A stretch of 64,000 nt of DNA from Burkholderia pyrrocinia (GTDB lineage Bacteria > Pseudomonadota > Gammaproteobacteria > Burkholderiales > Burkholderiaceae), in contig NZ_CP094461.1 in the NCBI RefSeq assembly GCF_022809715.1, positions 744,001 through 808,000 on the forward strand, read 5' to 3'. The number at the start of each line of letters is the position of its first letter. Position 1 is the first letter of the stretch. The notes beneath the pieces are model-generated. The model saw only the letters and a list, made by a program, of their open reading frames with translations, was not told where the DNA came from and did no database searches. Made by a program: the position numbers and the translations under genes. Below are positions 8,840 to 16,455 of the stretch, in pieces.

Positions 8840-10021
8840 ATGGAGCGCAGCGTGAAGACGGCACCCGAATCCCCCTCGCGGCCGGTCGACCTCGACCGGC
8901 TCCGCGCCCGCTTCGCGGCGGGCGAACCGCTGCCGGAAACGGCGTTGCCGGCCAGCGTCGCGCGCTCGTGGCTGCGCTCGCGCGACGCCGGGCTCCGGCC
9001 GTGGCAAACCGCCCGCTATGAAATGCAGCGCGAGCTCGACGAATCGCGCGCGGACCGGCGGCTGTACCGCTGCGTCGCGCAGGAAATCGAGCCGCTGTGG
9101 GCCGCGTTCGGCGGCAGCGACTGGACGATCTTCTGCGTCAATCCGCGCGGCACGATCATCCATGCGCGGCGCAGCCCGCATTGCGACGACGCGCTGCTCA
9201 CGCCGATCATCGCCGGACGCCGGATCGTCGAGCCGAACATCGGCACGACCGCGCCGAGCTGTGTGATTCACGACGGCACCGAGGCGGTCGTCGCGGGCGC
9301 CCAGCACTATCTCGACGAATTGTCGCGCGTGTTCTGTCTCGCGGTGCCGCTGGTCGGTTTCGACGGGGAAGTGATCGGCGCGCTGGACATCACCGGCGTC
9401 GGCCGGCGCAATGTCGTGCAGTTGCGCGAGCAGTTCCGGCATGCGGCGCTGTCCGCCGAGCAGCGGCTGTATGCGATGCTGCGCGACTGCCATCTGCTGC
9501 AGGTACAGCACGATCCGCGCTGGCTCGGCACACCGCTCGCGGGCGTCGTCGCACTCGACGAGGCGGGCCGCGTGCGCGCGGCGAGCCGGCTCGCTCGGCA
9601 GATGCTCGACCTCGCGCCTGCCGGGCCGATCGAACCGCGCGATCTCCGGCAACTCTTCCCCGGCGCGACGCCCGCGCAGCAGCGTCGTTTGCTGACACCC
9701 GCGCGTACGCCGCAGCGAATCGCGCGCGACGACGGCAGTCACGTCTGGGTTCGGGCCGTGCGCGCGCCGCTCGATCGTGCGACGATGCGGCGTCAATCCG
9801 ATGCGCTCGAAGACGCCGCCGACGTGTGCGGCACCGCGCCGGCCGCCAGCCCGCAGGCAAGCCTGCACGAGCAGTCGCTCGACGCGATCCGCCGTGCGCT
9901 CGACGAGCACGACGGCAATGTGTCGGCCGCTGCGCGACAACTCGGCATCTCGCGCACCACGCTGTACGCGAAGCTCAGGCAGCTCGATGCAACGGGAATC
10001 ACGAACGACGGGCCGCATTGA
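8840..10021 (+). CDS. AcoR-like GAF/Fis transcriptional regulator lacking the AAA+ domain
   Basis: 393 residues. The N-terminal part (ASVARSWLRSRDAGLRP) is the start typical of AcoR-type activators. A GAF-like sensor follows (NIGTTAPSCVIHDGTEAVVAGAQHY, then AVPLVGFDGEVIGALDITG). The C-terminus is a Fis-type helix-turn-helix (NVSAAARQLGISRTTLYAKL). No Walker A, GAFTGA or other sigma-54 AAA+ motifs are present in the middle, so it should act on the main RNA polymerase. Its position 148 bp after the alcohol dehydrogenase suggests control of the aryl-alcohol genes. Confidence 0.75.
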   Translation: MERSVKTAPESPSRPVDLDRLRARFAAGEPLPETALPASVARSWLRSRDAGLRPWQTARYEMQRELDESRADRRLYRCVAQEIEPLWAAFGGSDWTIFCVNPRGTIIHARRSPHCDDALLTPIIAGRRIVEPNIGTTAPSCVIHDGTEAVVAGAQHYLDELSRVFCLAVPLVGFDGEVIGALDITGVGRRNVVQLREQFRHAALSAEQRLYAMLRDCHLLQVQHDPRWLGTPLAGVVALDEAGRVRAASRLARQMLDLAPAGPIEPRDLRQLFPGATPAQQRRLLTPARTPQRIARDDGSHVWVRAVRAPLDRATMRRQSDALEDAADVCGTAPAASPQASLHEQSLDAIRRALDEHDGNVSAAARQLGISRTTLYAKLRQLDATGITNDGPH

Positions 10022-10126
10022 CACTGCGTGCGGCGATGGTGCCTACGCCGCGGCCCGCCTCTCATGCGGCCGCCACGCGAACCAGGCGATCTCGACCACG
10101 AACGCGCAGACCACGCCACCGAAGGG

Positions 10127-10564
10127 TCAGCGGCCAGCCGCTGCGACCGACGCCTGCCATTGCGCGGCCACGCCGGCGTAATCCCTGATCTTGAAAGCCG
10201 AGCCGTCCTGGACATGGACCCAGCCCAGCGTCCGGTCTGCCAGCGGCTTGTCGTGCTCGTCCGTCGCGATCTTGACGATCGCATGCGCGCGGATATGCAC
10301 GAGACCGTCCGGATAGTCTGACGACGGGTTCGCCAGCGTCACCGTCACGAACGGGCCGAGGTCCTGCAGAAGTCGAGCGGCCGGCGGATGGTCGGCCATC
10401 AGCAAACTGCCGCCCTTGACGCGATCGTCCACGCGGATGGCCATGCTGTCCGGCCGCCGGTGCGCGGCAGTCGGCAGCGACATCCAGAGCACGTGATCCG
10501 GGTTCACATGGACGACATCGGGATCGCCCATGGCGTCGCGCGTTTCAATCCGGGGTATCGGCAT
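10127..10564 (-). CDS. Hypothetical protein, 145 aa
   Basis: I do not recognise this family. It is a soluble, mixed alpha/beta-looking protein starting MPIPRIETRDAMGDPD, with no signal peptide or membrane segment. A GGAG site sits just upstream of the chosen ATG; the frame continues 27 codons further upstream without a site. Composition is balanced with conserved-looking blocks (VNPDHVLWMSLP, GPFVTVTLANPSSD), which supports real coding. It stands alone between two regulators. Confidence 0.65.
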   Translation of the reverse strand: MPIPRIETRDAMGDPDVVHVNPDHVLWMSLPTAAHRRPDSMAIRVDDRVKGGSLLMADHPPAARLLQDLGPFVTVTLANPSSDYPDGLVHIRAHAIVKIATDEHDKPLADRTLGWVHVQDGSAFKIRDYAGVAAQWQASVAAAGR

Positions 10565-10752
10565 GCAGGTCTCCAGTCGATCGTTGGGCACCCGGGCGCG
10601 GGTGCGTCGGCCCCATGATGATGCCGCAATATGTCGGCTTTCCACGTGCCCTCCGACGCGGGGCGGCGAACCTCGTCAGGTCCCCATCCGGAGCATGGCG
10701 CGGCAACCTTTACCGGCCGGTCGGTGGCGCCGACTCAACCCGGCGCCACCGA

Positions 10753-11655
10753 CTACCCTCGCCACGTTGCCTGCGCCAGCTTCGCCACCAGTTCGTCGTA
10801 CACCACCCGGATACGACGGGGTATCGGGCCGCGCCGCGGCCGATAGACGTGCAACTTCCACGGTTCGGGTTCGAGGCTGGACAGCAACCGCACCAGGCGC
10901 CCCTTCTTGATGTACGGCCGGACGAGATATTCCGAGCACTGGCCGAATCCCAGCCCTGCGCACACGGCGTCGATCTCAGCCTCGGCGTCGTCCGTCAGAT
11001 AGGCCGGCGACGCGGGCTTGAATTGCTGCTCCGCGCGAAAAATCCACGGCCACGCCCGACCGCTCGCGCGGTCGATCAGGCACGTCACCGGCATCGATTC
11101 CAGTGCCTTGAGGTTTTTCGGCTCGCCCAGCCGTTTGATCAACGACGGAGCGCCAACGACCCACATCGGCAACGGCCCGACCATTCGCGCGACGAAGCGG
11201 TTGTCTCCGATCGCCCCGACCCGCACGCCGATGTCGATCTGTTCGTCGACCACCGGCGAGGGCACATCCGACAGCCGCAGGTCGGGCACGAGACCCGGAT
11301 ACCGCTGCATGAGATCGGTCAGGACCGGCTGGACATAATGACGCCCCATGCCTGACGGGGCCGTGATCCTGACGACGCCGACCGGCTCGTCGACCTGACC
11401 GTTCGCGGCGCCGAACAGCCCGTCGACGGCTGAAAGCGCCGCCTGCGCTTCAAGCGCAAACGACTGCCCGAAGGCGGTGATCCGGATACTGCGGGTCGTC
11501 CGGTGGAACAGGGTTTCGCCCAGCATCTCTTCCAGTTCGCGCACCGCGCGCGTCACGACCTGCGGCGACACACCGAGCCGCGCGGCCGCCTCGCGGAACG
11601 TGGGCGCCGTGGCCGCCGCGGAAAAGATCTTCAGGATGTCGAGCCGGTTGAGCAT
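10753..11655 (-). CDS. LysR-family transcriptional regulator
   Basis: 300 residues with an N-terminal winged helix (FREAAARLGVSPQVVTRAVRELEEMLGETLFHRTTRSIRIT) and a periplasmic-binding-like effector domain. It is divergent from the short-chain dehydrogenase at 11814, with a perfect palindrome between them, so it probably controls that gene and itself. The start MLNRLDILKIF aligns with LysR N-termini; the frame runs 46 codons further into the intergenic region and is not favoured. The effector cannot be told from sequence. Confidence 0.9.
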   Translation of the reverse strand: MLNRLDILKIFSAAATAPTFREAAARLGVSPQVVTRAVRELEEMLGETLFHRTTRSIRITAFGQSFALEAQAALSAVDGLFGAANGQVDEPVGVVRITAPSGMGRHYVQPVLTDLMQRYPGLVPDLRLSDVPSPVVDEQIDIGVRVGAIGDNRFVARMVGPLPMWVVGAPSLIKRLGEPKNLKALESMPVTCLIDRASGRAWPWIFRAEQQFKPASPAYLTDDAEAEIDAVCAGLGFGQCSEYLVRPYIKKGRLVRLLSSLEPEPWKLHVYRPRRGPIPRRIRVVYDELVAKLAQATWRG

Positions 11656-11691
11656 GAGGAACCCTTTTGACGCTCGCGAAGAAGCGGTTTC

Positions 11692-11710
11692 AATTCCCGA
11701 AACGGGAATT
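11692..11710. promoter_or_regulatory. Perfect 19-bp palindrome, candidate LysR operator
   Basis: AATTCCCG-AAA-CGGGAATT is an exact inverted repeat (8-bp arms, 3-bp spacer), 37 bp upstream of the LysR start and 104 bp upstream of the dehydrogenase start. It fits the TTC-N9-GAA form of LysR boxes. It is the only strong symmetry in the 158-bp intergenic region. Confidence 0.7.
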
Positions 11711-11813
11711 CTGAATGCGCCATTGTTCCATTTTTTTGCGACCGACGAACGACCACAATGAGCATCAGACGTCGCTTCGACGTGAATGGTCAACCACTTT
11801 GGGGAATCTCATC

Positions 11814-12590
11814 ATGAACGCAAGCACACATCCGGCTCAACTCGCGGGCCGCATCGCACTGGTGACGGGTGCCAGTTCCGGCATTGGCCGCGCATCCGCG
11901 ATCGAACTCGCGCGGCGCGGCGCGAAGGTCGTCGTTTCCGCACGGCGCAAGACCGAACTGGATCGACTGGTCGACGAAATCACGGCCGCCGGCGGCGAAG
12001 CGAAGGCCTTCGCCGCGGACGTCGCGAACGAAGACGAGCTCCGCAAGCTGTTCGATTTCACGGTTTCGACCTATGGACGCCTCGACATCGCATTCAATAA
12101 TGCCGGCACGGAAGGCGTGTTCGCGCCGCTGCTCGAGCAGGATGCCGAACGATTCGACATGGTGTTCGAACCGAACGTGCGCGGCGTGTTCAATTCGATG
12201 AAGTACGCGGCCGAAATCATGCTGCGTCAGGGCTCGGGCAGCATCATCAACAACGCGTCGATGGGCGGGCTCATCGGCTTCGAGAATGCGTCGGTCTATA
12301 TCGCGAGCAAGCACGCGGTGATCGGGATGACGAAGACGGCTTCGATCGAGTGGTTCAAGCGCGGCGTCCGCGTCAACGCACTGTGCCCCGGACTGATCGA
12401 AACGCCGTTCCATCATCGCGGCATCTGGCCGTCGGACGATGCGCGGGAGGGCTTTGCCGCAGCGACACCGGCAGGACGGTGGGGGTCCGCCGAGGAGATG
12501 GCGACGATCGTCGCGTTCCTCGCATCGGACGATTCCAGCTATGTGTCCGGGCATGCGCTCGTGGCCGACGGCGGCTATTCGATTGCATGA
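11814..12590 (+). CDS. Short-chain dehydrogenase/reductase (SDR)
   Basis: 258-residue classical SDR. Motifs: cofactor glycine motif TGASSGIG near residue 17, NNAG, catalytic Ser in INNASMGG and the YIASK Tyr/Lys pair. The basic residues after the second strand (SARRKTE) favour NADP(H). Substrate unknown. The start MNASTHPAQ is chosen because homology begins there; its ribosome site (GGGGAA) is moderate. It is a single-gene unit opposite its likely LysR regulator. Confidence 0.9.
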   Translation: MNASTHPAQLAGRIALVTGASSGIGRASAIELARRGAKVVVSARRKTELDRLVDEITAAGGEAKAFAADVANEDELRKLFDFTVSTYGRLDIAFNNAGTEGVFAPLLEQDAERFDMVFEPNVRGVFNSMKYAAEIMLRQGSGSIINNASMGGLIGFENASVYIASKHAVIGMTKTASIEWFKRGVRVNALCPGLIETPFHHRGIWPSDDAREGFAAATPAGRWGSAEEMATIVAFLASDDSSYVSGHALVADGGYSIA

Positions 12591-12730
12591 CGCCTGAAGC
12601 GCGAACCTAGATGCCGTGGCGGCTCATCGTCGCGTAACCGGACCGACAGCGCGAAATGGCAGCGCGCGGTCGGTTCGCGCATCCCGGTTCGCACGGGAAG
12701 CGAATGCATCGGGCCGCTGCCGCCTTCACT

Positions 12731-13942
12731 TCACTGCACGCCGGAGGCCGGTGTCGGCTCCGCCACCGCCCGTTTCGCGTGAAGGCGCAACGCGAGCCAC
12801 GCGATCCCGACCGCGAACGCGCCGACCACGCCGCCGAAGGTGCCGACCCACGGCAGCCCGAAGTCGCCCGCGATATGGTTGCCGAGCAGCGCACCGGCGC
12901 CGATGCCGACGTTGTACAGGCCCGAGAAGATCGACACGGCCAGGTCGGTCCCCTCCGGCGCCAGCTTCAGCACCCACGCCTGCATCGCGAGGCCGAAACA
13001 GACGATCGCCCCGCCCCAGACCAGCGTATGCACGGACAGCGTGACGATGTTCAGCGCGCACGGGAACAGGATCAACAGGCAGCCCGACAACGCGACGATC
13101 GACGCCAGCAGGAACTTGTCCGGCTGGTGCGGATAGACGCGGTTGAAGCAGACCGCGGCCGGCATGCCGGCGATGCCGAACAGGATCAGCACATACGTGA
13201 TCCGGCTGTTGCTCGCGTGGTTGACGCTCTGGACGAAGGGCTCGATGTACGTGTACGACGTGAAATGCGCGGACACGACGAGCACGGTGATCGCGTACAG
13301 CGCCACCAGCGCCGGCTTGCGCAGAAATACGCCGATGCTGCCGACTGATCCGGCGCCCTGGCTCGGGAGTTCCGGCAGCGTCGCGCGCAGCAGCAGCAAC
13401 GCGATGCCCGCCGCGCCCGCGATGATCAGGAACGTGACGCGCCAGCCGAACGCCTCGCCGATCACGCGCCCGAGCGGAATGCCGGCGACCATCGCGATCG
13501 ACGTGCCCATCGCCAGCATGCTGAGCGCACGGCTTTTCCGGTCGCTCGGCGCGAGCCGCACGGCCAGCGGGACGGAAATCGACCAGAACACCGCATGCGC
13601 GCACGCGATGCCCAGCCGGCCGACCATCAGCACCGCGAAATTCCACGCGATACCGGTGACGATATGGCTGACGATGAACGCCACCAGCGCCCAGACCAGC
13701 AGCCTGCGGCGCTCGACATGACGCGTGACCAGCGTCAGCGGCAGCGACACGACGGCGACGGCCCACGCATAGATCGTCAGCATCAGGCCGACGTCGGTCG
13801 GCTGCATGTGCAGGCTGTCGCCGATCGCGCTGAGCAGCGCGACGGGGACGAACTCGGTGGTATTGAAGATGAAGGCGGTGAGTGCCAGGGCCCATACGCC
13901 CCACCACGATTGACTGGAACTGACGGCGTCCGGTGTTGCCAT
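12731..13942 (-). CDS. SotB-like MFS sugar/drug efflux transporter
   Basis: 403-residue twelve-helix major facilitator. The N-terminus (AFIFNTTEFVPVALLSAIGDSLHMQPTDVGLMLTIYAW) closely follows E. coli SotB, and the VERRRLL loop and AHAVFWSISVPLAVRLAP segment match the same family. SotB exports arabinose and IPTG-like sugars; here the substrate is open. The open frame extends 48 codons upstream with no membrane character, so MATPDAV is taken as start. It is convergent with the SDR gene across a 140-bp gap. Confidence 0.82.
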   Translation of the reverse strand: MATPDAVSSSQSWWGVWALALTAFIFNTTEFVPVALLSAIGDSLHMQPTDVGLMLTIYAWAVAVVSLPLTLVTRHVERRRLLVWALVAFIVSHIVTGIAWNFAVLMVGRLGIACAHAVFWSISVPLAVRLAPSDRKSRALSMLAMGTSIAMVAGIPLGRVIGEAFGWRVTFLIIAGAAGIALLLLRATLPELPSQGAGSVGSIGVFLRKPALVALYAITVLVVSAHFTSYTYIEPFVQSVNHASNSRITYVLILFGIAGMPAAVCFNRVYPHQPDKFLLASIVALSGCLLILFPCALNIVTLSVHTLVWGGAIVCFGLAMQAWVLKLAPEGTDLAVSIFSGLYNVGIGAGALLGNHIAGDFGLPWVGTFGGVVGAFAVGIAWLALRLHAKRAVAEPTPASGVQ

Positions 13943-14166
13943 ACCTGGGATCGACGAGGGTTGGGGGCGCGTACGGCGCGGAAAAGTCCGGCCCGGGCCC
14001 GGCCCGGCGCATCGCCGCGATTGTACCAGCGGTGCCTGACTCGTCGCAGCACGGCGCGGCACGTTGGGGCCACGGGACATCGCCATGACATGGCCGCGCG
14101 CCGATAATGTGTCGGCAGGATTTTCATCGACGATTCGCTCGAACCCTATCGAGCCAGGAGATTCAC

Positions 14167-14841
14167 ATGCGTATTGAAACGTCTTTTCTGTTCGATCTCG
14201 ACGGCACGCTCGTCGACAGCGTCTATCAGCACGTGCTCGCGTGGAAGGAAGCGCTCGATGCCGAGGACATCGAACTGTCGGTGTGGCGCATCCACCGCAA
14301 GATCGGGATGAGCGGCGGGCTGTTCCTGAACCAGCTGCTGCGCGAGACGGCGGGCGACATCGACGCCGAGCGCGTCGAACGGCTCGCCCGGCTGCATGCG
14401 GCCGCGTACCAGCGGCTGCGCGCGCAGGTTCGGCCGCTGCCGGGCGCGCGCGAGCTGCTTGCCGCGCTGTCGGGCGCGGGCATCCGCTGGGCGATCGCCA
14501 CCAGCGGGCGGATGGAAACGGCCGCCATCAATCTCGAGGCGCTCGGCGTCGATCCGGCAAAGAACGTCGTCGTCACGCGCGACCAGGTGAAATATGCGAA
14601 ACCGGACCCCGACCTGTTCCTGACCGCGGCCGCGCAACTGAACGTGCCGATCGAACACACGGTGGTCGTCGGCGACAGCATCTGGGACATGCTCGCCGCC
14701 AGCCGCTGCCGCGCGCTCGGCGTCGGGCTGCTGTCGGGCGGCTACGGCAGCGACGAACTGGAACGTGCGGGCGCGCTGCGCGTGTACGACGATCCGGCGG
14801 ATCTGCTGTGGCATCTGGATGAAATCGCCGCGCGGCCGTAG
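14167..14841 (+). CDS. HAD-family phosphatase (phosphoglycolate phosphatase/beta-PGM-like)
   Basis: 224-residue haloacid-dehalogenase hydrolase. Motif I is FDLDGTLVDS near residue 10, motif II the Ser in AIATSGR, motif III the Lys in YAKPDPD, and motif IV VVGDSIWDM. A helical cap between motifs I and II places it in subclass IA. Such enzymes dephosphorylate small metabolites; the substrate is not predictable. AGGAG precedes the ATG. It lies alone, divergent from the SotB-like gene over a 224-bp gap in which I see nothing else. Confidence 0.85.
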   Translation: MRIETSFLFDLDGTLVDSVYQHVLAWKEALDAEDIELSVWRIHRKIGMSGGLFLNQLLRETAGDIDAERVERLARLHAAAYQRLRAQVRPLPGARELLAALSGAGIRWAIATSGRMETAAINLEALGVDPAKNVVVTRDQVKYAKPDPDLFLTAAAQLNVPIEHTVVVGDSIWDMLAASRCRALGVGLLSGGYGSDELERAGALRVYDDPADLLWHLDEIAARP

Positions 14842-15037
14842 ACCATCCGCCGCACCGGGGTCGCCTGCGCCGGATTGAGCCCCCCGCGCGCACTTCACGC
14901 GGCCGGCACGGCGAACAGCACGCGGCCGGCCGGGTTCACGTCGATTTCGTAGCGGCTGCGGGCAAGGCCGCGCATCGCGGCCGGGGTCGTACCGGCAGAC
15001 CGCGCGGGTGCGCGGATCGTACGTCGATGCGTCCCGG

Positions 15038-15280
15038 TCAATCGTCGTCGACGCGCTTGTCGATCAGGTAGCGACCGCGCTCGACACCCGCGCGCAATGC
15101 TTCGTTCTCGGTCAGCCATTCGGGGCCGGCGGCCGCCGGCTCGACCAGCTCGATGCGCTCGCCGCCGACATACACCTGCACCTCGTCGCGCCATGCGCCG
15201 CTATCGTTGCGCCGCGCCCATACGAGGATCTCGTGGCCGCGATACGGGTCTCGAACCTGTGCATCCTGTTGATGTTGCAC
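15038..15280 (-). CDS. Small hypothetical protein, 80 aa (GTG start)
   Basis: An 80-residue soluble protein with a Tyr/Trp-rich centre (YRGHEILVWARRNDSGAWRD) and an acidic tail. The GTG has a perfect AGGAGG site five bases upstream. A near-consensus sigma-54 core sits 82 bp upstream on the same strand. I recall no function for it. The coding call rests on the ribosome site, the composition and the promoter. Confidence 0.62.
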   Translation of the reverse strand: MQHQQDAQVRDPYRGHEILVWARRNDSGAWRDEVQVYVGGERIELVEPAAAGPEWLTENEALRAGVERGRYLIDKRVDDD

Positions 15281-15361
15281 GATGGCCTCCTGTGCTTATC
15301 TGCGATGACGATGCAAAAAATGCGCGCCGCCCGAGCGCCGCGCGCGCCGGCCGCCCTGCTC

Positions 15362-15375
15362 GCACGCAGCGTGCC
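15362..15375 (-). promoter_or_regulatory. Near-match sigma-54 core (GGCACGCTGCGTGC)
   Basis: GG-N10-GC spacing with a perfect GGCACG -24 element and GTGC instead of TTGC at -12. It would drive the 80-aa gene starting at 15280 and is back to back with the stronger plus-strand core at 15381. Confidence 0.45.
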
Positions 15376-15380
15376 CGGCC

Positions 15381-15394
15381 GGCACGCGCCTTGC
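15381..15394 (+). promoter_or_regulatory. Sigma-54 promoter core (GGCACGCGCCTTGC)
   Basis: Exact GGCAC-N5-TTGC with GG-N10-GC spacing, identical over 14 bases to the core in front of the BON operon at 61104. It points to the small ORFs beginning at 15478 (84 bp). Confidence 0.7.
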
Positions 15395-15477
15395 GCCCCC
15401 TTGCGTCCCCTTACAGCCCCATTGCGCGTCGAACCGCTACCGGTAAGCGTTTGGGCGAAACGGAAGGAATGCACATC

Positions 15478-15609
15478 ATGATCGGGCACCTCGAACGCGT
15501 CGGCCCCCTGCTGCCGGCCGCGCTGCCCGGCACTCGTGATGCTCGCGGCTCGAATGCCGCGTCATCGCGCAGCGTCAACCGCGCACGCTGCGCTCGTCGT
15601 CGAGCGTAG
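15478..15609 (+). CDS. Possible small ORF, 43 aa
   Basis: A short frame (MIGHLERVGPLLPAAL...) with an AAGGA site nine bases upstream, lying behind the sigma-54 core at 15381. No family is recognised and the C-terminal half is Arg/Ser-rich. It could instead be the first part of a gene disrupted by a frameshift into the ORF at 15536. Confidence 0.3.
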   Translation: MIGHLERVGPLLPAALPGTRDARGSNAASSRSVNRARCARRRA

Positions 15610-15832
15610 CGATCTCACGCTCGGCACGCTGCACGATACACCCGGCGCGCGACGCGTGCGCGTGAAGCGGTTCATCGTCAGGCAGTCGGACGACGATCCG
15701 GACACCGACGACATCCCGGCCCCGTTCTCGCGCACGAGCGGACCGGAATTTGCAACGCTCGGCAAGACGCTGCAAAACATCGCCGGCGTGCGGACCTGCC
15801 GCCCCGACACTTCGTCAAGGAGCTTCGTGTGA
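15536..15832 (+). CDS. Possible ORF, 98 aa (GTG start)
   Basis: Its second half has coding-like composition (VKRFIVRQSDDDPDTDDIPAPFSRTSG) and its stop overlaps the GTG of the next gene (GTGTGA), as in coupled genes. The start is weak and no homologue comes to mind. It may be a real small protein or a decayed gene. Confidence 0.3.
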   Translation: MMLAARMPRHRAASTAHAALVVERSDLTLGTLHDTPGARRVRVKRFIVRQSDDDPDTDDIPAPFSRTSGPEFATLGKTLQNIAGVRTCRPDTSSRSFV

Positions 15833-16164
15833 CCCAGACCGACCTGCTCTCCTATCTCGTGACGAGCGAACTGGCCGCCCGCATGCGGTTCGGCGGATGG
15901 CTCACCATCAGCCAGCGCGTCGGTGCGCTGCGCGCGTGGCTCGCGTGCCATCACGCCGAATGCAGCTGGCTCGACCGGATCAGGATCGCGAGCGCAGCCG
16001 CGACGATCGCGCAGGAGATCTACGAGATCGCGGTCACGCACGGCCTCGAAAACGGCGAACGCGTACGGCTCGACGCCCGTTCGCCGGAGCTGCAGGCGCT
16101 GCGCGCCCGCTGCGACGTGCTGCTGCAGCGCATCGACGGCGACCGGGACGTCGACGCACGATGA
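15829..16164 (+). CDS. Hypothetical protein, 111 aa (GTG start)
   Basis: Soluble, mostly helical protein (TQTDLLSYLVTSELAARMRF... ending in DVDAR). The GTG has AAGGAG at good spacing and its stop overlaps the next ATG. No known domain is recognised. It is probably carried on the transcript from the sigma-54 core at 15381, just before the glycogen/trehalose operon. Confidence 0.6.
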   Translation: MTQTDLLSYLVTSELAARMRFGGWLTISQRVGALRAWLACHHAECSWLDRIRIASAAATIAQEIYEIAVTHGLENGERVRLDARSPELQALRARCDVLLQRIDGDRDVDAR

Positions 16165-16304
16165 TCGCGCCGGACCGCAGGAGCGTGCGGCTCGCCGCCA
16201 TCGCAACGGCAGGCCCGGACGATGCCGCGGCCGCCGCGCTGCCGCCGGACGACGATCGCGCCGCGGGCGACAGCACGGACATCCGCTCCATCCCGCGCAT
16301 GTAA
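16161..16304 (+). CDS. Possible small ORF, 47 aa
   Basis: Begins by an ATGA overlap with the 111-aa gene and reads MIAPDRRSVRLAAIATAG, followed by an Ala/Asp-rich stretch. The coupling is the only support; composition is low in complexity and no family is known. Confidence 0.3.
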   Translation: MIAPDRRSVRLAAIATAGPDDAAAAALPPDDDRAAGDSTDIRSIPRM

Positions 16305-16396
16305 GTGCAAGCGGCAGTACAGCGGTCATGTAAAAACGACAGCCCGCCGGCGCCGGCATCCCGCCTGACCATTGCCGCACCGGACTCCACGCGGCA

Positions 16397-16410
16397 GGCA
16401 CACGCGTTGC
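16397..16410 (+). promoter_or_regulatory. Sigma-54 promoter core of the glycogen/trehalose operon (GGCACACGCGTTGC)
   Basis: Exact GGCAC-N5-TTGC core with GG-N10-GC spacing, 46 bp from the glgE ATG. All seven downstream genes are on the same strand with overlaps or short gaps, so this single promoter could drive an 18-kb transcript. A TACA...TGTA symmetry about 80 bp upstream (16314-16326) is a weak activator-site candidate. Confidence 0.75.
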
Positions 16411-16455
16411 GGCAACCCGGCGTTATCGACCGCCGCCGCCCGCACGCCCCGCGCC

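Noticed and set aside
14895..14972. Minus-strand frame ending RYEIDVNPAGRVLFAVPAA
   Set aside because: The last 26 residues look protein-like, but there is no ribosome site and no family match, so it may be a remnant; not enough to call.
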